A DNA stretch of 48,934 bases from a virus. The notes below the pieces were generated by a model that searched no databases, was not told the DNA's origin, and saw only the letters and a program-made list of their open reading frames with translations. The translations under genes and the position numbers were made by a program. The stretch is taken from IMG/VR virus record IMGVR_UViG_3300042445_000894, positions 1 through 48,934 of that record. One strand, written 5' to 3'. Below are positions 1 to 7,059 of this stretch, in pieces. How positions within the stretch are numbered: the first letter of the stretch is position 1; the number at the start of each line of letters is the position of its first letter.

Positions 1-751
1 ATCTTTCAAGCATATCTTTGCTATGGTAAGAACCATCAACAAGTTTTACTTCTGATAATTTACGATTTAGTGTTTGTACTGTTTTTTGTCGAATTGGAAA
101 TTGGGGATATTCAATATGATGTCCCAATGGCTCATCTGATCTAACAGTATTTTTAATAATGTCAAAATTATCTCGTAAATATTCTCGAGTCCATTGAATA
201 ACACCTGAAGGCACAGGACCAGCCATGATATTATTGTATCTTGACAAAGGTTCAAGGTTGTCTGCATGAGTTGGAACGTAAAGATCGCATATTGCCGCAA
301 GTATGCCGGATAAAGCAAACCAATGGTGATTGTCAAAGTCCCAAATTACAAAAACAGATGTAGGTGATCTTAAATAAAGTTCAATTAAAGCTGTTAGCTC
401 ATTATTTACCATCACATTATTGTTACTTAGTATAACAATAGAATTTTCAAATATCTTAGGTGCATTCTGCATGCTAAAGAAATGAATATTTGCGTCAGAT
501 GGCTTATATCTAACAGCATGAAAAATATGATCTGTCAAATAAATTTGACCTGAAAATTTTTTCTTTAAATTGTCTTTAAGGTAACGATTTTTTTGATTTT
601 TTGCACGAACCATATTGTATAATACGTCATGCTGTGATATAGCACTTGTACCTGCAATCGTCTGTGCAATTTGTCCTGCTAAACTATTTGCATCGTTTAT
701 AAAAGATGGAAAATCATTAGCCGGTGGCGGCATATTGTAAAATACAGACAT
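1..751 (-). CDS. Unknown protein, C-terminal part outside window
   Basis: An open frame of 250 codons runs from ATG at 751 to the window edge without a stop, so the C terminus is missing. The start overlaps the stop of the next gene upstream by one base (TAATG), which supports it. The middle reads like a Rossmann-type segment (a hydrophobic strand ending ENSIVILSNNN, then SVFVIWDFDNHHW and CDLYVPTHADN). I do not recognise the family. A glycosyltransferase-like enzyme is possible given the GT4 gene nearby, but this is a guess. Confidence 0.8.
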   Translation of the reverse strand, partial: MSVFYNMPPPANDFPSFINDANSLAGQIAQTIAGTSAISQHDVLYNMVRAKNQKNRYLKDNLKKKFSGQIYLTDHIFHAVRYKPSDANIHFFSMQNAPKIFENSIVILSNNNVMVNNELTALIELYLRSPTSVFVIWDFDNHHWFALSGILAAICDLYVPTHADNLEPLSRYNNIMAGPVPSGVIQWTREYLRDNFDIIKNTVRSDEPLGHHIEYPQFPIRQKTVQTLNRKLSEVKLVDGSYHSKDMLER

Positions 752-915
752 TAACGACCCCTGCCAACTTTCTTTTGAATCGCCTTATTAATCATTGGCA
801 CATTTTTTGGTCTTGCAGACTTAACCATTGTTTGCAAATCTGCTAACGGTTTTGAATGAAGTTTTGGTTTACCAGATTTGGTAGTGTTTGGATCGCGTTC
901 TTTATGATTAGCCAT
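751..915 (-). CDS. Small basic protein, 54 aa
   Basis: ATG at 915 has a strong ribosome site (AAAGGAG) seven bases upstream and a consensus sigma-70 promoter behind it. The product is rich in Lys, Arg and Pro, starts MANHKERDPNTTKSGKPK and ends KKVGRGR, with no hydrophobic segment. It shares one base with the next gene, so the two are probably translated together. Family not recognised; basic charge suggests nucleic-acid or protein binding, which is inference only. Confidence 0.75.
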   Translation of the reverse strand: MANHKERDPNTTKSGKPKLHSKPLADLQTMVKSARPKNVPMINKAIQKKVGRGR

Positions 916-940
916 ATCAACTCCTTTAAATAATAACTAA

Positions 941-969
941 ATTATAATATCTAATTCTATAAATGTCAA
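941..969 (-). promoter_or_regulatory. Sigma-70 promoter
   Basis: On the minus strand TTGACA (964-969) is followed after 17 bases by TATAAT (941-946), a perfect consensus. It lies directly after the hairpin at 973-998 and drives the genes at 915 and 751. It is the first of about 16 promoters of this kind in the window, all with 17-base spacers. Confidence 0.85.
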
Positions 970-972
970 CAG

Positions 973-998
973 AAGTGCGGGATTGCCCCGCACTTTTT
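973..998. terminator. Hairpin terminator after the holin-like gene
   Basis: A perfect 9-base stem (AAGTGCGGG / CCCGCACTT) with a 5-base loop lies just past the stop of the holin-like gene and just before the next promoter. A clean T run follows only on the plus strand; on the minus strand the tail is CTGTTGACA, so as a terminator for the minus-strand genes it is imperfect. Position argues for ending the upstream unit. Confidence 0.6.
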
Positions 999-1008
999 CA
1001 TAACTATA

Positions 1009-1422
1009 TTAACCAGCTGCGCCGGCTACTTTTTCTTTAGTACGTCCATAAGCAGCAATACCGAGTACGGCACCCATTGCTATATGATATAACCCTGCAC
1101 CTTGCAGTGTTAATGGTTGCCATTGATTTGTGACTGCACCATTACTTAGTGCTTGTAACAATGACCATAGTACTGGGAATAGTACAAAATCAGCTGTACA
1201 TGTCGCCATGTAAACCCATCCCATTGCTGGTCGCCATTTTTTGTTAATCCAATCTGAATTATCATTTTTAACTAATACATCGGCGCCTTCTTGCATAGCG
1301 CCGCCGGTGCTTTTCAACATATCAGGGTTACCTGATACATATCCTGCGGGCGGAATTGCATTAGTATTAAATGGAGTAGGGTTCTTTTTCTCCTCGTTTG
1401 CGTGTTCGTCCCATGCTGGCAT
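1009..1422 (-). CDS. Holin-like membrane protein
   Basis: 137 residues with two clear hydrophobic segments, about residues 67-92 (GWVYMATCTADFVLFPVLW) and 108-127 (AGLYHIAMGAVLGIAAYG), separated by a short polar stretch, after a soluble N-terminal third. The block KWRPAMGWVYM before the first segment resembles the 3TM holin family that releases gene-transfer agents and phages. Ribosome site AAAAGGAG precedes the ATG. The next gene upstream encodes a membrane-anchored coiled coil, fitting a lysis block. Role is inferred; a membrane virion protein is the alternative. Confidence 0.6.
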   Translation of the reverse strand: MPAWDEHANEEKKNPTPFNTNAIPPAGYVSGNPDMLKSTGGAMQEGADVLVKNDNSDWINKKWRPAMGWVYMATCTADFVLFPVLWSLLQALSNGAVTNQWQPLTLQGAGLYHIAMGAVLGIAAYGRTKEKVAGAAG

Positions 1423-1474
1423 AATTTTCTCCTTTTATTATTATCATACGCCACCACAAAATCATACTATAGAC

Positions 1475-1723
1475 TTAACTGGCTTTTTTCTTTCTTCCGC
1501 GCTTAACGGTTTCTTTAACTTCGGTCACTACTGCTTCAGCTTTCGCTTCAACTTTGGCAACTTCTTCTTTAATTTCAGTTTTTGCTGCTTCAACTTTTTC
1601 TTCTGCTTTAGCAACTATTTGATCGATCTCTTTAGAGATAACATTATTGTCTTTTTGGTTGGTCATATGTAGCATGTACGCCAAAAAAGCAACAACTGCG
1701 ATAATGATGATGATAATTTCCAT
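1475..1723 (-). CDS. Membrane-anchored coiled-coil protein
   Basis: 82 residues: an N-terminal membrane helix (MEIIIIIIAVVAFLAYML), then a long Ala/Glu/Lys/Val-rich helix predicted as coiled coil (about 30-72), then a basic end (KRGRKKKAS). The ribosome site AAAGGA precedes the start. A late-type promoter octamer lies 54 bases upstream. The shape (one anchor plus an extended helix) would suit an inner-membrane spanin or holin partner, but no family match is claimed; a better spanin pair is at 34.1-34.8 kb. Confidence 0.65.
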   Translation of the reverse strand: MEIIIIIIAVVAFLAYMLHMTNQKDNNVISKEIDQIVAKAEEKVEAAKTEIKEEVAKVEAKAEAVVTEVKETVKRGRKKKAS

Positions 1724-1776
1724 TTTGTATTTCCTTTAAATGATTAAAATTCACGGCCAGACATAGGCCATACTGT

Positions 1777-1784
1777 TATTTATA
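1777..1784 (-). promoter_or_regulatory. T4-type late promoter octamer
   Basis: The minus strand reads TATAAATA, the exact T4 late promoter consensus, overlapping the end of the Nudix gene and 54 bases before the coiled-coil and holin-like genes. In T4 this element is read by the phage sigma factor gp55; no gp55 gene is in this window. Confidence 0.55.
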
Positions 1785-2229
1785 CCCAGCCTTCTATTGC
1801 AAAATCGTTAGCGAATGTTTGCACTTTGAATCTGCTTGGCAATTCGTCAAAAAATCCAATTTCTTCAGATGTTTTATCTAATACGATGTTTGGAAGACCT
1901 TCTAGATCTCCGGCAAACACAATACTTAATGTACAATAGTCTGTATTTTTGGAAAACGAATTTTCTTTGTATCGGTCTTCGTAAAACCCCATAGGATATA
2001 GATCGCCTTTAAAATCTATACCAATTTCTTCTTTGATTTTTCGGCGTGCAGCCTCTACAGCTTTTTCGCCTTTATGGATTCGGCCACCGACTGGCCAAAA
2101 AACCCCTTTGCAGGGTTCTTCAGTTCTTTTGATTAATAGAACTTTATCATTATATCTCAAACACACGTCAACACATAAATTGACGGTGCTATTAATAATT
2201 TGTTTATATTGTTTTTCTGGTATGATCAT
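1780..2229 (-). CDS. Nudix hydrolase
   Basis: 149 residues with a Nudix box at 49-71: G49, E55, R63, E67, E68, G70 fit GX5EX7REUXEEXGU, except that the Glu after R63 is Lys. Nudix enzymes cleave nucleoside diphosphates linked to another group. The segment FWPVGGRIHKGE resembles GDP-mannose hydrolase-like members, which would fit the neighbouring glycosyltransferase; the substrate cannot be read from sequence. The changed residue is usually part of the catalytic set, but the E67/E68 metal ligands remain. No clear ribosome site. Confidence 0.85.
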   Translation of the reverse strand: MIIPEKQYKQIINSTVNLCVDVCLRYNDKVLLIKRTEEPCKGVFWPVGGRIHKGEKAVEAARRKIKEEIGIDFKGDLYPMGFYEDRYKENSFSKNTDYCTLSIVFAGDLEGLPNIVLDKTSEEIGFFDELPSRFKVQTFANDFAIEGWV

Positions 2230-2246
2230 AATCTATATTTTATGTG

Positions 2247-2546
2247 TCAAAGATTTTCTAAGTTACTGCTTGTTTTTTCTTCGCCTGCGCCTAAAACACA
2301 CGCCAATCTAGCATCATACTCAATCACAGTCCATGATCTTTTTTCTTTATTTGCTAGTAATGTAATATGTGTATTGTGTACTGTTTTGCCTACCCAAATT
2401 GGTTTTTCTTGGTGAATATCTAAGAAATAATTCATAACGGTTTGTGCGTCAGAACATTTCATTGGTTTGGTTAAATCGATAATCTCCTGGGCGTTTGCTA
2501 TAGAGCTAGTTAGGCAGAATAGGAACGCCATTGCTATTTTTCGCAT
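2247..2546 (-). CDS. Secreted small protein with signal peptide
   Basis: 99 residues starting with a classical signal peptide (MRKIAMAFLFCLTSSIANA, cleavage expected before QE). The mature part of about 80 residues has two cysteines, which could pair in the periplasm, and a charged tail. The ribosome site GGAG sits six bases before the ATG. I associate this type with conserved exported proteins of T4-like marine phages but cannot name a function. A weak late octamer (AATAAATA) lies 23 bases upstream. Confidence 0.75.
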   Translation of the reverse strand: MRKIAMAFLFCLTSSIANAQEIIDLTKPMKCSDAQTVMNYFLDIHQEKPIWVGKTVHNTHITLLANKEKRSWTVIEYDARLACVLGAGEEKTSSNLENL

Positions 2547-2571
2547 AATGGCTCCTCATTTAAATAAGTAT

Positions 2572-3579
2572 TTATTCCTTATCTACGAGGTTATTTTTAA
2601 ATATTTGCCATGCATTCTCCCAGCTCCATCTTTTACTACCTTCAACCACTTTTTTTCTATCAAGTTGTAAACATTTATCTACAGAAATTACTAATCCTTG
2701 GTCTAGCGATGACATATATCCGGTCAATCCCTCTTCTATTACATCTTTTGGGCCAGTTACAGAATAGGCAGCTACAGGAGTGCCGCATGCCATTGCCTCT
2801 ATCATAACTATTCCAAAAGTTTCCCATTGACTTGGAAATACAAACACCTCTGCATTTGCATAATATCTAGCTAAATCTATTCCCGTTTTGTATCCGGTGA
2901 AATGTACATCGGGGTATTTCTTTTTATAGGTTTCTAACATAGGACCATCGCCCACCATAACTTTAAGATATCCAGGATAGTCCAGTTCAAAAAATGCTTC
3001 TAGATTTTTTTCTTTACTAACACGACTAACACATAATATGTATTTAGAAACAGTTTCTGCTCTGTGTTCTGGTTTAAAAATAGTTCTATCTACACCTCGC
3101 GTCCAAGGAATAACTTCTGTACCAAAACCTTGCTCTTTTAATTCATTAACCATCGTGGTTGTAGTGGTCAATACCTTACCGCTATGCTTATGGAACCAAC
3201 GAACTAAAGGCCAAGTAATGGCTTCAGGTACGCCAAACAACTTTCTAATTCCTTCTGGAAACTTAGTATGATAAGCAGTGTTATAGCGATAACCGCGTTT
3301 GTCAAGATATTGTCTAGCACACAGACCCACAGGACCTTCGGTGGCGATATGGATATGATCCGGATTGATCTCCTCAAATATCTGGCCCATTTTCCAGGGA
3401 AAGGCAATCTTGACTTCGTTGTAGCCAGGGCAATCAACATAGCGGAACCTCCCGGGATCAAGATATACAACACGATAGTTGTCCCGAATCGCACACGCTT
3501 CAATATTTTTGTAAGTGGTAACAACACCATTTATTTGATTAGGTAAGTTATCTGTGACGATTAGGATTGTTTTTGACAT
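2572..3579 (-). CDS. Glycosyltransferase, GT4 family (GT-B fold)
   Basis: 335 residues, full length for the family. The N-terminal Rossmann domain has the sugar-acceptor loop (LPNQINGVVTTY); the C-terminal domain has the GT4 signature EVFVFPSQWETFGIVMIEAMACGTPV, read in pieces as F-P-S, then E-x7-E around ETFGIVMIE. These retaining enzymes move a sugar from a nucleotide sugar to lipids or glycans; closest by look are plant SQD2/bacterial mannosyl-type enzymes. In a phage it could modify host lipopolysaccharide or glycosylate a virion component. It lies between a Nudix hydrolase and an LpxH-like enzyme. Confidence 0.9.
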   Translation of the reverse strand: MSKTILIVTDNLPNQINGVVTTYKNIEACAIRDNYRVVYLDPGRFRYVDCPGYNEVKIAFPWKMGQIFEEINPDHIHIATEGPVGLCARQYLDKRGYRYNTAYHTKFPEGIRKLFGVPEAITWPLVRWFHKHSGKVLTTTTTMVNELKEQGFGTEVIPWTRGVDRTIFKPEHRAETVSKYILCVSRVSKEKNLEAFFELDYPGYLKVMVGDGPMLETYKKKYPDVHFTGYKTGIDLARYYANAEVFVFPSQWETFGIVMIEAMACGTPVAAYSVTGPKDVIEEGLTGYMSSLDQGLVISVDKCLQLDRKKVVEGSKRWSWENAWQIFKNNLVDKE

Positions 3580-3665
3580 ACACCTTCAACCTTAAAGCTT
3601 TTAAATTTTAAATCATATTTCATTGTAGATAAAACTTGTTCACATGTTTTCTGATCATTAAACAT
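3561..3665 (-). CDS. Mini-protein, 34 aa
   Basis: A 34-codon frame fills the only gap between the phosphoesterase and the glycosyltransferase. It starts 4 bases after the upstream stop, has GGGGAG ten bases before ATG, and overlaps the start of the glycosyltransferase by 19 bases. The product (MFNDQKTCEQVLSTMKY...) has two cysteines and no hydrophobic segment. Support is only packing and ribosome site. Confidence 0.45.
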   Translation of the reverse strand: MFNDQKTCEQVLSTMKYDLKFKSFKVEGVCQKQS

Positions 3666-3669
3666 TAGT

Positions 3670-4485
3670 TCAATTCTCCCCGGTTGATCTTTTGGATTCT
3701 GCGAATGTATTGCTAGTAATATCATTAGCCACATTATCCTTCTCCTTGGTCCAGGTTATTATTTCCCAATGCCCATCCCAATGTTCAACTAATGCAGTAC
3801 AAGACTCAACCCAATCGCCGTCATTCATGTATATAACACCATTGATTTCTTTAATCTCTGCGTGGTGTATGTGTCCACATATCACGCCATCGAAGCCACG
3901 CTTCTTACAGTAGTTGGCTAAATTTTCTTCAAACTTAAAAATAAAATCTACTGCTTTTTTGACCTTTCGCTTAAGAAACATGCTAAGGCTAAAGTACCCA
4001 AAACCAAAACGATGACGAATCCAATTAAATCTGCTGTTGAGGCTAAGTATGAAATCATATGCTTTATCTCCTAAAAATGATAACCATGGCGCCAATCTTG
4101 TAATGCCATCAAACAAATCACCGTGTACTACTAGATAGTGTTTACCATCTGCACCTATATGTTCTATTTGATTATGTATTTCTATTAGGCCAAAACTAAA
4201 ACCATATGGTATCATTGGTCTTAAGAATTCATCGTGATTGCCTGCAATGAATATTACTTTAGTGCCACGCTTGGCATGACCTAATACTCTGCGTACTACG
4301 TTGGTGTGCGATTGTTTCCAACGCCATTTGTTTTGTTGTATTTTCCATGCATCTATTATATCGCCGACTAGATACAATGTATCACATGAATTATGTTTTA
4401 AAAAATTATTTAGTTTATCTGCTTGACAATCTTTCGTACCTAGATGTACATCACTTATAAAGATTGATCTATATGTCTTTTGCAT
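3670..4485 (-). CDS. LpxH-like metallophosphoesterase
   Basis: About 271 residues. The calcineurin-like metal motifs are complete and in order: DVH near residue 12, GDIID, GNHDE, HGD and GHIHHA. Overall layout and the FISDVHLG start match the UDP-2,3-diacylglucosamine pyrophosphatase (LpxH) group of lipid A synthesis, though other members act on different phosphodiesters. ATG at 4485 was chosen; a TTG ten codons earlier would overlap the upstream gene. With the GT4 and Nudix genes it suggests altered host envelope chemistry during infection. Confidence 0.8.
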   Translation of the reverse strand: MQKTYRSIFISDVHLGTKDCQADKLNNFLKHNSCDTLYLVGDIIDAWKIQQNKWRWKQSHTNVVRRVLGHAKRGTKVIFIAGNHDEFLRPMIPYGFSFGLIEIHNQIEHIGADGKHYLVVHGDLFDGITRLAPWLSFLGDKAYDFILSLNSRFNWIRHRFGFGYFSLSMFLKRKVKKAVDFIFKFEENLANYCKKRGFDGVICGHIHHAEIKEINGVIYMNDGDWVESCTALVEHWDGHWEIITWTKEKDNVANDITSNTFAESKRSTGEN

Positions 4486-4496
4486 ATAGTTAATAC

Positions 4497-4721
4497 TTAT
4501 ATTTTGCCACCACAATGCGGACAGTTTTGCTTATGATCTTCTCTTCCTTGTTTGACTACCTTTTTTAGGCGTTTGGCATCGCGCAATGCACTTTTAATAG
4601 TGGTTCTACATCTTTCAGATTTAGATTTTTCCAATTCTTTTTTTAAAGTGTCTCTTAGTTTATTGAGTCTACCTTCAAAGATATCTAAGAATCCCGATAG
4701 TGTTTTCGGATTGTCGCTCAT
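4497..4721 (-). CDS. Small protein with CxxC end
   Basis: 74 residues. A charged helical body rich in Lys/Arg/Glu (LRDTLKKELEKSKSERCR) is followed by HKQNCPHCGGKI, half of a zinc ribbon at the C terminus; with only one CxxC, zinc would need C43-like residues or a dimer. ATG at 4721 has AAGGG eight bases upstream, so it is preferred to the earlier TTG. Function unknown. Confidence 0.65.
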   Translation of the reverse strand: MSDNPKTLSGFLDIFEGRLNKLRDTLKKELEKSKSERCRTTIKSALRDAKRLKKVVKQGREDHKQNCPHCGGKI

Positions 4722-4773
4722 ATTGTTAACCCTTATTTTCAATATTTATTTGGCAACAAAACTGACATCTAAA

Positions 4774-4974
4774 TTACCATGAGGATTCGTCAACCAACGT
4801 CTTTACGATTGCAACATGATCACCATTTAAATCAGCTTCAATACTACATTTAACGATCGATCCGATGCCAGATGAGTTATCTGATGTAAGTGTCAAATAA
4901 TATGAATCAGGATATTTGTCGATGAACTTTTTGATTACCTCAATGTCATCTCTGTGTAAGTGAATTGTTTGCAT
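4774..4974 (-). CDS. Hypothetical protein, 66 aa
   Basis: A compact acidic protein beginning MQTIHLHRDDIEVIKKFIDKY, with alternating strand/helix character. No membrane segment or motif was recognised. It begins one base before the stop of the tiny membrane gene upstream (4976), so the two are likely cotranslated. Confidence 0.6.
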   Translation of the reverse strand: MQTIHLHRDDIEVIKKFIDKYPDSYYLTLTSDNSSGIGSIVKCSIEADLNGDHVAIVKTLVDESSW

Positions 4975-4975
4975 A

Positions 4976-5110
4976 TTAGAAAAAATAATTTAAAACTGAA
5001 AGTAAATTAAGAACAAAACAGATACCGCCCAACAACCATCCAAAAAATGATTCGGATTCAATTACCCATTTTGCTGCCCATATAGTGAAAAGTATATTAA
5101 GAACGATCAT
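4976..5110 (-). CDS. Tiny membrane protein, 44 aa
   Basis: Two hydrophobic stretches (MIVLNILFTIWAAKWV and FGWLLGGICFVLNLLSVLNYFF) make nearly the whole protein. The ATG overlaps the stop of the upstream gene as ATGA, so translation is probably coupled. This gene is short enough to be missed by a 60-codon cut-off. Role unknown; small phage membrane proteins often act in superinfection exclusion or lysis control. Confidence 0.65.
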   Translation of the reverse strand: MIVLNILFTIWAAKWVIESESFFGWLLGGICFVLNLLSVLNYFF

Positions 5111-5370
5111 TGTTCTTCAACTCCGAAATGTTCTTTGATCGTTTTAGCACACTCTCTTTGTCCTTCACGGATTGCTTCATTTGCCTTGACACTATCTAAC
5201 CAATCACTGCATGTGTCAGCACGATGATTGATAATATCAGCACATTTAAGAACAATCAACTCGGCGAACTTTTCTGGATCATCAATGGTATACTCGGGCC
5301 AAGTGTGCTGATTGCCGCTATTATAGTGACCGCCAGCCTGCGACCAAAGTTCTTTAATTCGTTCATTCAT
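5107..5370 (-). CDS. MNERI-family phage protein, copy 1
   Basis: 87 residues starting MNERIKELWSQAG and ending CAKTIKEHFGVEEQ, with the internal block EKFAELIVLKCADII. The start, the KFAELI block and the KEHFG end recur in the gene at 20286-20504, and the start alone at 9207-9281, so this is a small in-genome family. Such proteins are common in tailed phages with no known role. GGAG lies seven bases before the ATG. A possible 18-codon frame (5363-5419) joins it to the upstream gene. Confidence 0.75.
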   Translation of the reverse strand: MNERIKELWSQAGGHYNSGNQHTWPEYTIDDPEKFAELIVLKCADIINHRADTCSDWLDSVKANEAIREGQRECAKTIKEHFGVEEQ

Positions 5371-5415
5371 AGTAGATCTCCAACATCCATTGTCTCCATT
5401 CTATAGTATTCGGTA

Positions 5416-5814
5416 TCATACAAAGTCTCCAGGTTTTTCAACGCCAGTTTTCAGCACCGAGTCCGTGTTCTTCTCCTTGAGTTTGGCCTCGTGGGCATCA
5501 AGCAAAGCAGCTGTCTTGTGGCCGTATTTCTCAAAAAGTTCGAACATTTCCTCATCCGTCAGCCCTACCCATGTGCGCTGTGGCTGGGTGTAGAGGGGTT
5601 CAAGCAAATAACTATCCCCGCTAGTGCGAATAAATTCCATTGCATCCAGCTTGTCGTGATATAGCAAAGCACCATATCGCCACGCCACAGGCTCTTGCTC
5701 TGCCGTTTGCAATCTTTCAAGCTCATCTGCCGCTTGCAAGATGACTTCTTTAGGGCAGTACTCGTGGTTCAAGCGTAAATCTTCTATCAATGCTTTTAAT
5801 TCATCTTTTGTCAT
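5416..5814 (-). CDS. Phage protein with EPVAWRY / WVGLTDEE motifs
   Basis: 132 residues. The blocks QEPVAWRYGALLYHD, LEPLYTQPQRTWVGLTDEE and the N-terminal helical part are typical of a hypothetical family in phages and prophages of Burkholderiales and relatives, which is the best host hint here. The gene is richer in G+C than the structural genes to the right. No enzyme motif. Function unknown. Confidence 0.75.
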   Translation of the reverse strand: MTKDELKALIEDLRLNHEYCPKEVILQAADELERLQTAEQEPVAWRYGALLYHDKLDAMEFIRTSGDSYLLEPLYTQPQRTWVGLTDEEMFELFEKYGHKTAALLDAHEAKLKEKNTDSVLKTGVEKPGDFV

Positions 5815-5816
5815 AG

Positions 5817-6143
5817 TTACTCCACAGTATAGGGTTGATTAACAACATCAGTCCATCCATTCATACTAAACTCATCGAATACCGCAGCTCTTGACGGGCC
5901 TCTGAGTTTGGATACGGTGATTTGTTCTCGTATCTCTTCGATATCCAGACGATTCAGATACGTACCGATAAAGAAACCCTGAATATTTGTCATCCCTCTG
6001 AGCATCCCTGGGTTAGTCACGTAACGGTATGCTCTACGATCTAGACCCTTACGACGCAGCCACGCTTCGTATTCCTGGGAGGTTCCAGCCACGATATATT
6101 TAATAACAAACGGTTGTGTCATAGTAACGAGCGGCTGTGTCAT
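5817..6143 (-). CDS. Hypothetical phage protein with duplicated start
   Basis: About 108 residues. The N terminus reads MTQPLVTMTQPFVIKYIVAG: the sequence ATGACACA occurs twice, 21 bases apart and in frame, giving two possible starts (6143 or 6122). The rest is a compact basic/aromatic domain (YEAWLRRKGLDRRAYRYV). Its C-terminal half includes LDIEEIREQITVSKLRG. Function unknown. Confidence 0.65.
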   Translation of the reverse strand: MTQPLVTMTQPFVIKYIVAGTSQEYEAWLRRKGLDRRAYRYVTNPGMLRGMTNIQGFFIGTYLNRLDIEEIREQITVSKLRGPSRAAVFDEFSMNGWTDVVNQPYTVE

Positions 6144-6343
6144 AGTTTTGTTTCTGAGTAGATTTTTCTGGAGGAAATTTTTTCAGGATGAGATGTGTAG
6201 AGAAGAACTGGATTAGACTTAGAATTTTGCTGGGAAATTTTTTTGATTGGACTTTGTGAGAATAGAATTGGATGGATAATATAAGCAGGTCGCTATAGCC
6301 TATATAGGCCTGAGGCGTTTTCTGTAGCATCATTTAGGGGGGT
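6144..6343. other. Gene-free leader region
   Basis: About 200 bases between two minus-strand genes. It holds the palindrome GCCTATATAGGC near 6299-6310 and pyrimidine-rich minus-strand sequence with repeated (C)AAAAAAATTT-like blocks. An open frame through it (6100-6333) has no ribosome site and an unnatural composition, so it is treated as a long 5' leader of the gene at 6143. Confidence 0.4.
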
Positions 6344-6523
6344 CTATTCTGTTGGTCTAGGCAATCTAGGCGGGGCTATGGGTTCCGGCATGTCTTCTGC
6401 TACACGCTTAGAGATCTTCTCTCCGGCTTGGTCCATGTAATAGTACGCTATCATAGCAGCCTCACGGCCGGTGCTCGTGAAGGCCACCCAGCCTATGAAG
6501 ATGCCCCATAAGAAGTTACTCAC
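6344..6523 (-). CDS. Small membrane-anchored protein, GTG start
   Basis: 59 residues. The GTG start overlaps the stop of the upstream gene as GTGA. The N terminus is a membrane helix (NFLWGIFIGWVAFTSTG), followed by a helical region (GEKISKRVAEDM) and a Pro-rich tail (EPIAPPRLPRPTE). It is missed by a search that ignores short GTG frames. Function unknown. Confidence 0.65.
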   Translation of the reverse strand: MSNFLWGIFIGWVAFTSTGREAAMIAYYYMDQAGEKISKRVAEDMPEPIAPPRLPRPTE

Positions 6524-6705
6524 GCTATTAGGCCTTTGAAGGGATTGCGTGCCATGTCCTCATTGTAGAGACGTTCGTCGATGTGTGCTAACACCTGCTC
6601 TACGAGCTCTATGTCGATGTCGGTCATTGCTGCAATGCTTGTTGCTGTGAAGCCTGCTTCATACAGGGGCTCTATATCGAGAATCAAATCGGTGAACTTG
6701 CTCAT
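6520..6705 (-). CDS. Small HTH-like protein
   Basis: 61 residues. YEAGFTATSIAAMTDIDIELVEQVLAHI fits a trihelical helix-turn-helix (turn around TATSIAAMT, recognition helix at IDIELVEQVL). It may be a small regulator or a sigma-region-4-like fragment. It overlaps the next gene by GTGA. HTH assignment is by eye. Confidence 0.6.
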   Translation of the reverse strand: MSKFTDLILDIEPLYEAGFTATSIAAMTDIDIELVEQVLAHIDERLYNEDMARNPFKGLIA

Positions 6706-6714
6706 GCTTTATCC

Positions 6715-6978
6715 TTATGCGAATTCGTAGAACTTAACGGTGGGGTCAATTGACATCAGTTGCTTTGCTACTGTGGTCAGTTGCTTGTGACGAGCTCGGA
6801 CTGTTGCTGCGGGCAATTCGCCGTCGCATGTCAGGTTCTCTGGGGAGAGCTCTGCATCAATCATGTTAGCAACACGCTGACGGTCACCCGCTTTCGTGAT
6901 GTCTAGATAGTTGGCGTTCTTGTTGAACAGTGAATGCCATTTGTTCTTTTGATCTACGTACGCTTTGAGTTCTTTCAT
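6715..6978 (-). CDS. Hypothetical protein, 87 aa
   Basis: A soluble, mostly helical protein (MKELKAYVDQKNKWHSLF... FYEFA) rich in Lys, Asp and Gln. It is the first gene behind the promoter at 7005-7033; the predicted transcript starts AUAGCAACAAAGGA, giving AAAGGA nine bases before the ATG. G+C is higher than in flanking T4-like genes. No function recognised. Confidence 0.65.
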   Translation of the reverse strand: MKELKAYVDQKNKWHSLFNKNANYLDITKAGDRQRVANMIDAELSPENLTCDGELPAATVRARHKQLTTVAKQLMSIDPTVKFYEFA

Positions 6979-7004
6979 GTCTTTTCCTTTGTTGCTATGT
7001 CTCG

Positions 7005-7033
7005 ATTATAACACCGTTTCTGGGCCGTGTCAA
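7005..7033 (-). promoter_or_regulatory. Sigma-70 promoter with hairpin upstream
   Basis: TTGACA (7028-7033), 17 bases, TATAAT (7005-7010). Just upstream is CCC-GAAA-GGG with the tail TTATTC running into the -35 box, the hairpin-promoter junction seen at most units here. Predicted transcript starts AUAGCAACA. Confidence 0.85.
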
Positions 7034-7059
7034 GAATAACCCTTTCGGGCCATGGGGTA

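Noticed and set aside
1241-1672. 143-codon plus-strand frame
   Set aside because: Opposite the holin-like and coiled-coil genes; Phe-rich translation (FNFGNFFFNFSF) is the mirror of Lys/Glu codons.
5363-5419. 18-codon frame linking the genes at 5416 and 5370
   Set aside because: It has an ATGA overlap upstream, but is too short and lacks other support; noted only in the neighbouring entry.
6100-6333. 77-codon minus-strand frame before the gene at 6143
   Set aside because: No ribosome site, overlap of 44 bases with a better gene, and unnatural Lys/Phe/Ser composition; treated as leader.
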